A stretch of 64,000 nucleotides of DNA from a virus, in the IMG/VR virus record IMGVR_UViG_3300037847_002819, positions 1-64,000 of that record; one strand, 5' to 3'. The position numbers and the translations under genes were made by a program. The first letter of the stretch is position 1; each line of letters begins with the position of its first letter. Below are positions 57,028 through 64,000 of this stretch, in pieces. The notes beneath the pieces were generated by a model. It was not told the origin of the DNA, made no database searches, and saw nothing but the letters and a program-made list of their open reading frames with translations.

Positions 57028-58541
57028 TAATTAATGGAGAAGAAGTAAAAGAGAAATTAAAAGAAGGGATTGATTTAGTAGCAAATACTGTTAAACCAAC
57101 ATTAGGGCCACAAGCAAAAACAGTTATTTTGCAAGGTAATCCTCCTGTTATAATTAATGACGGAGTTACAATTACTAAGTATGTATCAAGTAATGACCCT
57201 TATGTTCAAATGGGAGTCCAAATGGTGCAAAACTTAGCAAGTAAAGCACAGGATAATTCGGGCGATGGAACAACAACGGCCTGTATTATTGCTCAAGCAC
57301 TTGTTGAGAATATTCAGAAACAAGAGAATTATAACATTAGAGTGCTTCAAAATGAATTACAAGAGGCTCAAGAAATTATTGCGTCTTATCTGATAGATAA
57401 CGCAATACCTATTCTTGATGATGATATTCTGAATGTTGCTACTATTGCGGCTAATAATGATGATGAGTTAGGTTCTCTAATTCAAGAGGCTATCAATGCG
57501 GTAGGTCGTGACGGTATCATTACAGTTGAAGAATCCAAAACTCATAAGACACAAATAGTTACAAGAAGTGGTTTAGAGTTTGATGAAGGTTATCTAAGTC
57601 ATATGATGTGTAATGGAGATGATGGTAAAGTAACATTTGATAATCCCGTTATCTTTTCATCTAATCTAAACATTAGACACTTTCAAGAAATACTTCCGTT
57701 GCTAGAATTATGTGCTAAGAATAAGAAACCATTGGTAATCATTTGTCGTGGTATGGAAGGCACTGCACTAAGTAATGTAATTATGAATGTTCTTCAAAAG
57801 ACAATTGAAGTAGCAGTGGTAAAAGCACCAAACTTCGGTGATGCTCAATTAGATGAGTTAGACGATATTGTAACTGTTTGTGGCGGTAAAATGTTTAACG
57901 AAGAAAGTAAAGATGAGCCGTCTATGGCTACTTTGGATGAGTTAGGAACTGCTGATAAAATAATCATATCTAAAGATAATACTGTTATTATTGGTGGAGG
58001 TAATGCTGGTTCTGATTCAAAAGAACAGAAGGTTTCCTCTCTAAAAGAATTGTATGAATCAACTGATGATAGGTATGACAAGATGCGCTACAAAAAGCGA
58101 ATAGCAAGATTGAATGGCGGTATTGCTACTATTCAAGTTGGTGCATCTTCACAAATGGAAATGCGTGAAACTAAAGAAAGATTAGATGATGCGCTTAATG
58201 CTACTAAAGCAGCACTTGACGAAGGTATTGTTATTGGTGGAGGTAAGGCACTTCTTAATGCTAGAGATTCTTTAGATGTAGCAAAGAAGGGTCATCATGT
58301 AGTGTATGAATCGTTAATTGCCCCGTTTATGACTTTATGTGATAACAGTAGTGTTGATGATTTGCATTATCTTCCTTTAGAAACAAATGAATCAATAAAT
58401 GCTATGACGGGTGAAGTAGGAAATATGTTTGAATTGGGTATTGTTGACCCTGTAAAGGTAACTAGAAACAGTTTCCTTGCGGCTATGTCAATAGCAAAAC
58501 TTTTCCTAACTACCGAAGTAGCAGTTTTGAGAGAGGAATGA
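57024..58541 (+). CDS. groL: Group I-type chaperonin (GroEL/Hsp60)
   Basis: 505 residues, about 40 shorter than bacterial GroEL. TLGPQAKTV, NDGVTITK (Asp46), NSGDGTTTA (80-85, Asp81), an apical region with NPVIFSSNLNIRHFQEILPL, and GGGKALLNA of the equatorial domain are all present. The GGM tail is absent (ends AVLREE). It is GroEL-like rather than thermosome-like (archaeal group II). It likely folds capsid or other viral proteins. Hsp60 genes are reported in magroviruses. Confidence 0.93.
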   Translation: MIINGEEVKEKLKEGIDLVANTVKPTLGPQAKTVILQGNPPVIINDGVTITKYVSSNDPYVQMGVQMVQNLASKAQDNSGDGTTTACIIAQALVENIQKQENYNIRVLQNELQEAQEIIASYLIDNAIPILDDDILNVATIAANNDDELGSLIQEAINAVGRDGIITVEESKTHKTQIVTRSGLEFDEGYLSHMMCNGDDGKVTFDNPVIFSSNLNIRHFQEILPLLELCAKNKKPLVIICRGMEGTALSNVIMNVLQKTIEVAVVKAPNFGDAQLDELDDIVTVCGGKMFNEESKDEPSMATLDELGTADKIIISKDNTVIIGGGNAGSDSKEQKVSSLKELYESTDDRYDKMRYKKRIARLNGGIATIQVGASSQMEMRETKERLDDALNATKAALDEGIVIGGGKALLNARDSLDVAKKGHHVVYESLIAPFMTLCDNSSVDDLHYLPLETNESINAMTGEVGNMFELGIVDPVKVTRNSFLAAMSIAKLFLTTEVAVLREE

Positions 58542-58543
58542 AT

Positions 58544-58945
58544 ATGAAGAAAAGAGCCGTAACTGTAACTTTACCTGCTCCTCATGCGGCAGAAGTTAAA
58601 TGTCCTATTTGTGAAGGTAACAAGTGTAAAGTTTGCAAAATGACAGGAAAGTTATCTATTCAAGTAGCACCAAAGATACCTATTCAAAGAGCGCATATTA
58701 TCAAATATGTCATTGAGAATATACATGATGTTGCTAACGAAATAACTAGAAATTATGGCTTAGTCCCAGAAGTAAATACTATTGAGGTCATTGAAATAAA
58801 TGAAGGCCAATACGAAATAGTGCAAGTATCATCACTAGGCGGTGCTTGTTGGGTAGTAAATCGTTTAGATGAATTAGATACACCAAGATACTTTACTTCA
58901 AGAAAGGAGTTAGAGAAATTCAAGGAGGGATGGTTCAGTGAGTGA
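58544..58945 (+). CDS. Small zinc-motif protein after GroEL
   Basis: 133 residues from the ATG at 58544 after GAGAGGAATGA; another ATG six bases upstream overlaps the GroEL stop. VKCPICEGNKCKVCKMTGKL has CPIC and CKVC, like a DnaJ-type zinc repeat, followed by an alpha/beta domain. Possibly a cofactor of the chaperonin or a transcription protein. Confidence 0.72.
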   Translation: MKKRAVTVTLPAPHAAEVKCPICEGNKCKVCKMTGKLSIQVAPKIPIQRAHIIKYVIENIHDVANEITRNYGLVPEVNTIEVIEINEGQYEIVQVSSLGGACWVVNRLDELDTPRYFTSRKELEKFKEGWFSE

Positions 58946-59135
58946 GCCAATGGAAATAAAAGGAAGGATTGTTAGAAATGCCAACGATGAAGTCCTTGTT
59001 AAAAGAGGAATTTATTGGAACATAGAAGTTATGGATATTAGATGGTATAAGAATGACAAACCAACAAAAGGTATTCGTCTAAATATAGAGGAAGCCAAAA
59101 CATTACTGAACATATTAAAGAGGGAATTAGAATGA
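58938..59135 (+). CDS. PC4/Sub1-like ssDNA-binding protein
   Basis: 65 residues, GTG start after AAGGAGGGATGG. GIYWNIEVMDIRWYKNDKPT followed by KGIRLNIEEAKTLLNILKRE fits the PC4 domain (strands, then (V)DIRxYxxxxKPTKKGI and the C-terminal helix). PC4-like proteins bind ssDNA as dimers and act in transcription or replication in phages and some archaea. Confidence 0.8.
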   Translation: MSEPMEIKGRIVRNANDEVLVKRGIYWNIEVMDIRWYKNDKPTKGIRLNIEEAKTLLNILKRELE

Positions 59136-59413
59136 AATTTAGAATTAGTGAAGTGCAAGCGAAAGCGAGTGTTAGAAAAGCGAATAAGCATAGGCAATTT
59201 GAAATGGGTGCTTTAGATAGACATAGAAGATATTCAACTGAATTGATTGATTTGTGGTCTGCATTCATAGAATTAGAAATGCCCGTTGGTGCGGGTGAAG
59301 GAAGAGGTTCAAGAGTAACTAAGGAACATATTGATAAATCTTGGAGTAAGTTTCAAGGTCATATGTTGAAATTATTATTATTGAATAGACTGTTTGGAGA
59401 TGAAGAAGAATGA
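59132..59413 (+). CDS. Small basic helical protein
   Basis: 93 residues, MKFRISEVQAKASVRKANKH, basic helix, then a helical region (STELIDLWSAFIELEM). Ends GDEEE with the repeated junction. No family recognised. Confidence 0.7.
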   Translation: MKFRISEVQAKASVRKANKHRQFEMGALDRHRRYSTELIDLWSAFIELEMPVGAGEGRGSRVTKEHIDKSWSKFQGHMLKLLLLNRLFGDEEE

Positions 59414-59778
59414 ATTTGAATAAGATATTTTTAGATGTAACGAATGATAAAAGATTTGTTGAATGGGCAAAAGCGATGAAAAAGAAAATTAAGAACAACC
59501 CTGCGGCATTGGCTCATTTTGAGCAAAATTATGCCGTAGTTAGGAATGGTATGTTCTTACCAAGAGCATCATTTGTGATGTATTGGGAAATGTTTAATTC
59601 CGACAATTTGGCTAGATTAGCACCTGCTATCAGTCAAGCCTCGATGATTCATATGCTACATCGTTTAATGGAACAAAATAAAAATGAAGAGTCAGCAGTA
59701 ATGCAGACTATGATGATTAATTATGTTAGAATGATGAACAGTATAGAACAAGGGGCGGCTTCTGATGAAGAAGAATGA
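59410..59778 (+). CDS. Helical protein of unknown function
   Basis: 122 residues, Met-rich and helical (MFNSDNLARLAPAISQASMI, MQTMMINYVRMMNS). Ends SDEEE with the repeated junction. It precedes the ligase gene. Function unknown. Confidence 0.7.
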   Translation: MNLNKIFLDVTNDKRFVEWAKAMKKKIKNNPAALAHFEQNYAVVRNGMFLPRASFVMYWEMFNSDNLARLAPAISQASMIHMLHRLMEQNKNEESAVMQTMMINYVRMMNSIEQGAASDEEE

Positions 59779-59998
59779 ATGGATTTACTTAGCAAATGCT
59801 ATGTGGACTTATGCTGAAAAGCATGAAGGTAAAATTAGCCGCCTTCTAAAAGAATTGGTTAAAATAGTAAATAAAAATATGGAGATGATTATAAATGACA
59901 ATGAACAGACTAGCGAGACTATTAGAAAGCACAGACCAGAAAACACCAACACAACAAGTTTCGATGATAACGGAACAAGTGGGAACATTCAAGAATAA
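59765..59998 (+). CDS. Small gene overlapping the ligase start
   Basis: 77 residues. The first 42 (MKKNEWIYLANAMWTYAEKH ...) look coding and helical; the last 35 lie in another frame inside the ligase gene and are polar. The start overlaps the previous stop by 14 bases. It may be a real overlapping gene; the C-terminal part may be incidental. Confidence 0.5.
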   Translation: MKKNEWIYLANAMWTYAEKHEGKISRLLKELVKIVNKNMEMIINDNEQTSETIRKHRPENTNTTSFDDNGTSGNIQE

Positions 59999-61424
59999 AC
60001 CAGCACTATTCGCAATTTTGGCTAGAGAATATCCTAATAATAACATAGGATTATCAAGAGCGAAAAAGTGGATGGCTAAGATATACGATGTTTTTGAAGA
60101 TGAAATAGAAATTGAATACAAAGCACATGATGATTTAGGAGATGCTATCTATTACTTGGATATATCAGCAGAAACAAAAGAACAAACTCCGCTATCAAGT
60201 GTATTGAGTTTGCTTTCTATGGATTGTGATGGTATCAAAACTGAATCTTTCAAAACTATACAACACGCTATTATTAATATGAGTGCATTAGAATGTCGTT
60301 GGTTTATCCGCTATTGGCTAAAGACACCACGCAACGGAATCAATAGTGGTATTGTTAAGAAAGTAATAGCAAAACACTACAACAAGAAGGTATCAGAAGT
60401 TAAGAAGCATTGTAACTTTAACACTATTTCTGATGTGGTAAGATATTATGAATCTAATTCTGAACCACCTACTAATCTAGAACATGGGTCTTTTGTAGCA
60501 CCTATGTTAGCAAAAGAAATACCTATGAACAAATGGCCTGTTAATAGAATCGTTGATTACAAATATGATGGTAATAGGTATCAGATTCACAAAGAAGGAG
60601 ACAGTGTAATTATCTTTAACCGCAAAGGAAATATTGTTACTCCGCAGTTTCAAGATGTAGTCGAACAAGTTAGAAAATACAATGTTCACACTTGTATTCT
60701 TGATGGGGAAATATATCCTATTAATGAAGATGGTTCACCTGCTGAACATAAACTAATGGGAACAAGAGTCCATTCTAAGAATCACGAAGAAGCAAGAGAA
60801 AGGGTCAAAGTAAAATGGGTTATTTTCGATTGCCTAAAGTTTGGTAAGGACACCATTATGGACTTGCCGTATTCTGATAGATTAATAGCGATTAAAACAT
60901 TACCCGACCAAGCACATAGAATGACAGGAACAGATACCTTAGCATTTTACAATAGAGCAATCAATGACGGCTTTGAAGGCATTATAGTTAAGGATGCCTC
61001 TTTGCCTTATGAATCCGGTAAAAGAAGTGTTGGTTGGGCTAAATACAAACCCCCTAGAATTAATCTAGATGTAGTTGTTCTTAGTGCAAAGTATGGTGAA
61101 GGAAGAAGGGCAAATGTATTTGCTTCATTCGCTATGGGAGTTAGAAGTGAACATGGTGATTATGTTCCTTTAGGTTCTATTGGTAGTGGTTTCAGTGATT
61201 CGCAGTTAGTTAGATTGACAAATGATTTAAGAAGAAATATTGATAGTCATTCTAATGGCACATATCACTTCATCCCAAGAATTGTTCTTGAAGTAACTGC
61301 TGATTTAATTTCACAAGATGCTCAAGGTAATTGGGGATTAAGGTTTCCAAGACTAGTTAGAATTAGAGATGATAAGTTTGTAGCAGATATTAATACATTT
61401 GATGATTTAATGGAGATGGTGTGA
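59895..61424 (+). CDS. lig: ATP-dependent DNA ligase
   Basis: 509 residues; start after GGAGATGATTATAA. N-terminal helical DNA-binding domain (about 1-200) like archaeal/eukaryotic ligase I, then DYKYDGNRYQ with Lys223 as the adenylated residue, ILDGE (motif III), EGIIVKD (motif IV) and GWAKYKP (motif V), and an OB-fold C-terminus. It seals nicks during replication. Distinct from the ligase fusion in the late operon, whose core has the same motif set but a different N-terminus. Confidence 0.93.
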   Translation: MTMNRLARLLESTDQKTPTQQVSMITEQVGTFKNKPALFAILAREYPNNNIGLSRAKKWMAKIYDVFEDEIEIEYKAHDDLGDAIYYLDISAETKEQTPLSSVLSLLSMDCDGIKTESFKTIQHAIINMSALECRWFIRYWLKTPRNGINSGIVKKVIAKHYNKKVSEVKKHCNFNTISDVVRYYESNSEPPTNLEHGSFVAPMLAKEIPMNKWPVNRIVDYKYDGNRYQIHKEGDSVIIFNRKGNIVTPQFQDVVEQVRKYNVHTCILDGEIYPINEDGSPAEHKLMGTRVHSKNHEEARERVKVKWVIFDCLKFGKDTIMDLPYSDRLIAIKTLPDQAHRMTGTDTLAFYNRAINDGFEGIIVKDASLPYESGKRSVGWAKYKPPRINLDVVVLSAKYGEGRRANVFASFAMGVRSEHGDYVPLGSIGSGFSDSQLVRLTNDLRRNIDSHSNGTYHFIPRIVLEVTADLISQDAQGNWGLRFPRLVRIRDDKFVADINTFDDLMEMV

Positions 61425-61858
61425 TGGGTGATGAATATGCAAAGCCGCATGATAAATATGTTGCAGATGAAAAGGGAAATATATTTTCAATAGAACAGTT
61501 AAACAAAAGGCAAACTGAAAGAATGTTGGAGTTATACAAGAAACGAATGAAGATTTCTATTAATAAACTAAGACATTTACATCATAGGATATATGATATT
61601 ATAGGCAAAAAATATCCCAAAGATGCGGCATTCAGAAGGGCAAAAATAGATAAGAAGATTAGTAAAGAGGCTGGTTTTGTATTGAACGATGACCTTCGTA
61701 ATGTTCATGCTAAAATAAAAGAGGCAGATATACAACATCAAGAAATCCTTAGACATAAGACATTTGTTAACATGGCTATTGTTCAATTAGAAAATGGTGC
61801 AGACCATGATTTGATTTTGAACCTGTTAAAACAAACACAAAGGAGTGAACCCGAATGA
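61424..61858 (+). CDS. Basic helical protein of unknown function
   Basis: 144 residues from the ATG at 61424 (a GTG one codon upstream is open). Starts MGDEYAKPHDKYVADEKGNI, then a long Lys/Arg/His-rich coiled coil (RMLELYKKRMKISINKLRHL). Overlaps the ligase stop. Perhaps DNA-binding. Confidence 0.7.
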   Translation: MGDEYAKPHDKYVADEKGNIFSIEQLNKRQTERMLELYKKRMKISINKLRHLHHRIYDIIGKKYPKDAAFRRAKIDKKISKEAGFVLNDDLRNVHAKIKEADIQHQEILRHKTFVNMAIVQLENGADHDLILNLLKQTQRSEPE

Positions 61859-62301
61859 TACAGAAAGGACAATTGACAGTTATTGATATGGAGACATATA
61901 CTTGCATTGATGTAAAGGATGGATATGCTTATTTGAAAAATGTTCTTCACGAACAAGGCAGACCGAAAAAGATGCTTCAACATCTTGTTCCATACTTTAC
62001 AGAAGATGGTGAGTTTATAGAACCTAAACAACCGGAGAAGAAGAAATACTCTTCTAGAATCAGTCTTAAACAATTGATTAATAATAGCACTGAAATGCCG
62101 GTCAGTAGGTCTTTTGTTAGTTTATTGTCTGAATGGTTAGAAAGTGCTATTTCCGATATGGTAGTGTGGGCTGAAGATAATGCGAATGCTAAAAATCATC
62201 AAAGGATTTCAGCGCAACATTTGTATTGGTGGGAGTTGAGTCACACTCAAGAACCTAACGGGCATTGGCCTTCACAGGAAGATTATGTAAAGGAAAGGTG
62301 A
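61855..62301 (+). CDS. Probable histone-fold protein
   Basis: 148 residues. Residues 66-130 read as a histone fold: alpha1 SSRISLKQLINNST, loop EMPVS, long alpha2 RSFVSLLSEWLESAISDMVV-WAEDNANAKN, loop HQRISA and alpha3 QHLYWWEL. The spacing and the A-x-x-x-x-(N/G)-H/R-x-x-I-x-A-x-x-L end of alpha2/alpha3 match archaeal histones. The first 65 residues form an extra domain (VIDMETYTCIDVKDGYAYLK). It could wrap viral DNA or alter host chromatin. Family by pattern only; no profile search was possible. Confidence 0.62.
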   Translation: MIQKGQLTVIDMETYTCIDVKDGYAYLKNVLHEQGRPKKMLQHLVPYFTEDGEFIEPKQPEKKKYSSRISLKQLINNSTEMPVSRSFVSLLSEWLESAISDMVVWAEDNANAKNHQRISAQHLYWWELSHTQEPNGHWPSQEDYVKER

Positions 62302-62305
62302 TTAT

Positions 62306-62662
62306 TTGCTTCAAGATGAACATATCCAAGAATGGATTAAAGAGTATGGAGGAGTTACTTCCTATACTTATCTTGTTTATGGAGAAGTTGATAATAGAGA
62401 TTTAATGATGATTCAACAAGGATTAACTCTTAGGTTAGTGCATAAAGGTCACGACCACATAATGTTATTTATTGAAGAAATAATTGATGAAGAGTTAGCG
62501 AATGCTTTAGGGCAATATAGAGGAACGCAAATCAATGTTGTTTTTCGAGGAGATAATTCAGATGTTGAAGACTTGATAACTTCAACAATTTCAGAAGGAT
62601 TAGAATATTTGAGATTGAAGCATGACTTTGTAGGAGTTATGGGAGCGAATGAATATGTATAG
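62306..62662 (+). CDS. Small alpha/beta protein
   Basis: 118 residues from a TTG start (GGTGATTATTTG). LVYGEVDNRDLMMIQQGLTL, then IMLFIEEIIDEELANALGQY and a C-terminal helix. No motif recognised. Overlaps the next gene by 14 bases. Confidence 0.68.
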   Translation: MLQDEHIQEWIKEYGGVTSYTYLVYGEVDNRDLMMIQQGLTLRLVHKGHDHIMLFIEEIIDEELANALGQYRGTQINVVFRGDNSDVEDLITSTISEGLEYLRLKHDFVGVMGANEYV

Positions 62663-63053
62663 TAAAGATATGATAGTAGGAATTATGTTAAGTGTAGGAA
62701 AACCGGAAATACAAATCATAAGAGATGATAATTCTAACATAGGTTATAGAGTTAGATTGATGGTTAAGTTAAGAGGAAGAGAAAAGTTTGTTGAGGCAGT
62801 GTCGAGAACACTTCTTCAACACGAAATAAAATCTTCTGTAATACAACAGGAATCTAAATCAAGACCTGCACCAATACTAAAAATTGGTGGCATTAAAAAT
62901 ATGTATAGATTGATGGTTTTAATCCATCCTCATCTTATTGATAAGAATGACCTATGGACTCCGTTTAGGAAAGCAGTAGGAATAGTTTCAGATAATAAAC
63001 ACTTAACGCTAGAAGGTATGGAAGAATTATTCCGTATAAAGGGATTGATATAA
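62649..63053 (+). CDS. LAGLIDADG-fold-like small protein
   Basis: 134 residues. MIVGIMLSVGKPEIQIIRDD, then YRVRLMVKLRGREKFVEAVS, SRPAPILKIGGIKNMYRLMV and LLPHL-type helices show the strand-helix order of one LAGLIDADG half, but the acidic catalytic motif is not present (IVGIMLSVG). It may be a DNA-binding remnant or a different fold. Alternative start at 62655. Confidence 0.5.
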   Translation: MNMYSKDMIVGIMLSVGKPEIQIIRDDNSNIGYRVRLMVKLRGREKFVEAVSRTLLQHEIKSSVIQQESKSRPAPILKIGGIKNMYRLMVLIHPHLIDKNDLWTPFRKAVGIVSDNKHLTLEGMEELFRIKGLI

Positions 63054-63904
63054 TGGGTATGAGTAATTTGAATAACAATAGACCAATACTAATAACAGGA
63101 AAAACAGGAACAGGAAAAACAACAAAGGCAAAAGGTATGTTACCCAACGCTTTAGTTGTATATGCAAACGAAATGAACATTCAAGATTTAGGTTCTTTAC
63201 CTAAAGAGAATGGTATTATTATAGAAGATGTGCATTACAAACCTAATAAAGATTCTATTCTCAATGTTATTAGAAGGTATAGAGGTGAAATAGTTTTAAC
63301 TTCGTTAAATGAGAAAGATGTTCCAAAGGAAATCAAGGCTAAGTGCCAAATCAAGAGAGCAGGTTCTCATAATTATTTAGCCGAATCAATCAAAGAATTA
63401 GCACCGCATTGTCAAGAACCGTTTGCTTTAGATATGGACACCTACTCTTTAGTTATGTTCTATCTAAAAGAAACTGATAGAGACATTGTTTCGGAAGTAT
63501 TGAAACACAATAAACCAGCCGACACACAGATTATGTCTTGGCTTGTTGAAAACATTCACCCTAATAAGATATTATTTATTGATGGTGTAGTAAAAAGAAG
63601 ATGGAGTCAAAACTATTTCTATGAGATGTTGGCTTATTGCCATAGCGGTAATGTCTATGGAAGAATCAATATGCCATCAAGAGGTAGTTATTCTAAGATA
63701 CCTAGACTTCTAAAAAGAATAGGTATCAAGAATGGAGATAAAAGAATCTTTACACAAATGAAAAATGATGATGAGTTTGTAAAGTATGTTAAAACTAAGT
63801 TTAACAATGCTGATTGTAGGATTCTTAACTTAGGCGAAAAGAAAAGAAGAAAAAGAAAGGAAAAAATAAAAGTAAAAATGAATACATTGGAGGAATATTT
63901 ATGA
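63053..63904 (+). CDS. AAA+ type P-loop ATPase, possible clamp-loader or helicase-loader
   Basis: 283 residues. GKTGTGKTT Walker A (about 18-26), GIIIEDVH Walker B (about 59-66), VLTSLN sensor 1, and a C-terminal helical domain with many Lys/Arg (KKRRKRKEKIKVK). Small AAA+ proteins with this order load replication clamps or helicases. RFC-like SRC motif is not seen, so the exact role is open. Confidence 0.78.
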   Translation: MGMSNLNNNRPILITGKTGTGKTTKAKGMLPNALVVYANEMNIQDLGSLPKENGIIIEDVHYKPNKDSILNVIRRYRGEIVLTSLNEKDVPKEIKAKCQIKRAGSHNYLAESIKELAPHCQEPFALDMDTYSLVMFYLKETDRDIVSEVLKHNKPADTQIMSWLVENIHPNKILFIDGVVKRRWSQNYFYEMLAYCHSGNVYGRINMPSRGSYSKIPRLLKRIGIKNGDKRIFTQMKNDDEFVKYVKTKFNNADCRILNLGEKKRRKRKEKIKVKMNTLEEYL

Positions 63905-64000
63905 GAAATAAACAGTTAGTAAATTCCTTGTTTTATGTCTTACAAGACAAAGAATTAGGAGTTGGAGAAATTATACATGAATTGAAAGAATACGGTCACA
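63901..64000 (+). CDS. Partial gene at the right edge
   Basis: Begins MRNKQLVNSLFYVLQDKELG and continues past the window. ATGA-type overlap with the AAA+ gene; the ribosome site GGAGGAATATTT lies in the end of that gene. A helical start; function unknown. Confidence 0.65.
   Translation, partial: MRNKQLVNSLFYVLQDKELGVGEIIHELKEYGH

Noticed and set aside
57024-58541. Thermosome (group II chaperonin) assignment
   Set aside because: Group I motifs (NDGVTITK, NSGDGTTTA) in GroEL context and a GroES-like gene nearby favour the bacterial-type chaperonin.

Overview
The window is a 64 kb piece of an AT-rich genome of a tailed dsDNA virus that infects an archaeon. Virus identity rests on a complete HK97-type head module: large terminase, portal, fused prohead protease/scaffold and major capsid protein. 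Archaeal host identity rests on a TFIIB homologue, a PC4-like protein, a probable histone-fold protein, a tRNA-Lys with an intron at 37/38 in a bulge-helix-bulge context, and TATA-box promoters. The gene set (Hsp60, adenosylcobalamin-type ribonucleotide reductase, ATP-dependent ligase, TFB) resembles the magroviruses assigned to marine Group II archaea; this assignment is from memory of that group and was not tested. Tail genes and a DNA polymerase are not in the window and probably lie beyond its ends.

Layout. (1) 1-36.1 kb, minus strand: one nearly gap-free late operon read right to left. It starts with about twenty small genes, passes a TerS candidate, two large charged proteins, a GNAT-like protein and TerL, then a LAGLIDADG-like protein, a second group of small genes, portal, a 1109-residue protein, a DNA-ligase fusion, protease/scaffold, capsid and decoration proteins, a membrane cluster with a small GTPase, and the start of a connector gene. 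(2) 36.1-42.1 kb: a regulatory and accessory zone of single-gene units on both strands. The units are separated by palindromic bidirectional promoters and strong terminators. The zone also holds a 320 bp inverted-repeat region (possible origin), noncoding RNA candidates and the tRNA. (3) 42.1-64 kb, plus strand: early/middle genes for replication and metabolism (SF1 helicase, MazG-like, RNR, DNA ligase, AAA+ ATPase), transcription (TFB, PC4-like, Myb-like), chaperonin (GroEL plus short GroES), many zinc-ribbon microproteins, and three parts of a ubiquitin-like pathway.

Two systems stand out. First, 22 late proteins begin with the same short peptide, consensus M-[S/T]-W-[K/E]-[D/E]-[I/V]-[I/L]-K, and three others, including the protease/scaffold fusion, carry a related peptide at the C terminus. 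I read this as a capsid-targeting tag that loads a set of small internal proteins into the prohead. Second, the early region encodes a 66-residue beta-grasp protein ending in Gly-Gly, a MoeB/ThiF/E1-like adenylating enzyme and a JAMM protease. Together these could form a virus-encoded protein-tagging or sulfur-carrier pathway. The 36.6-40.1 kb promoter units, each centred on ACCATATGGT, are a third feature I cannot match to anything described.
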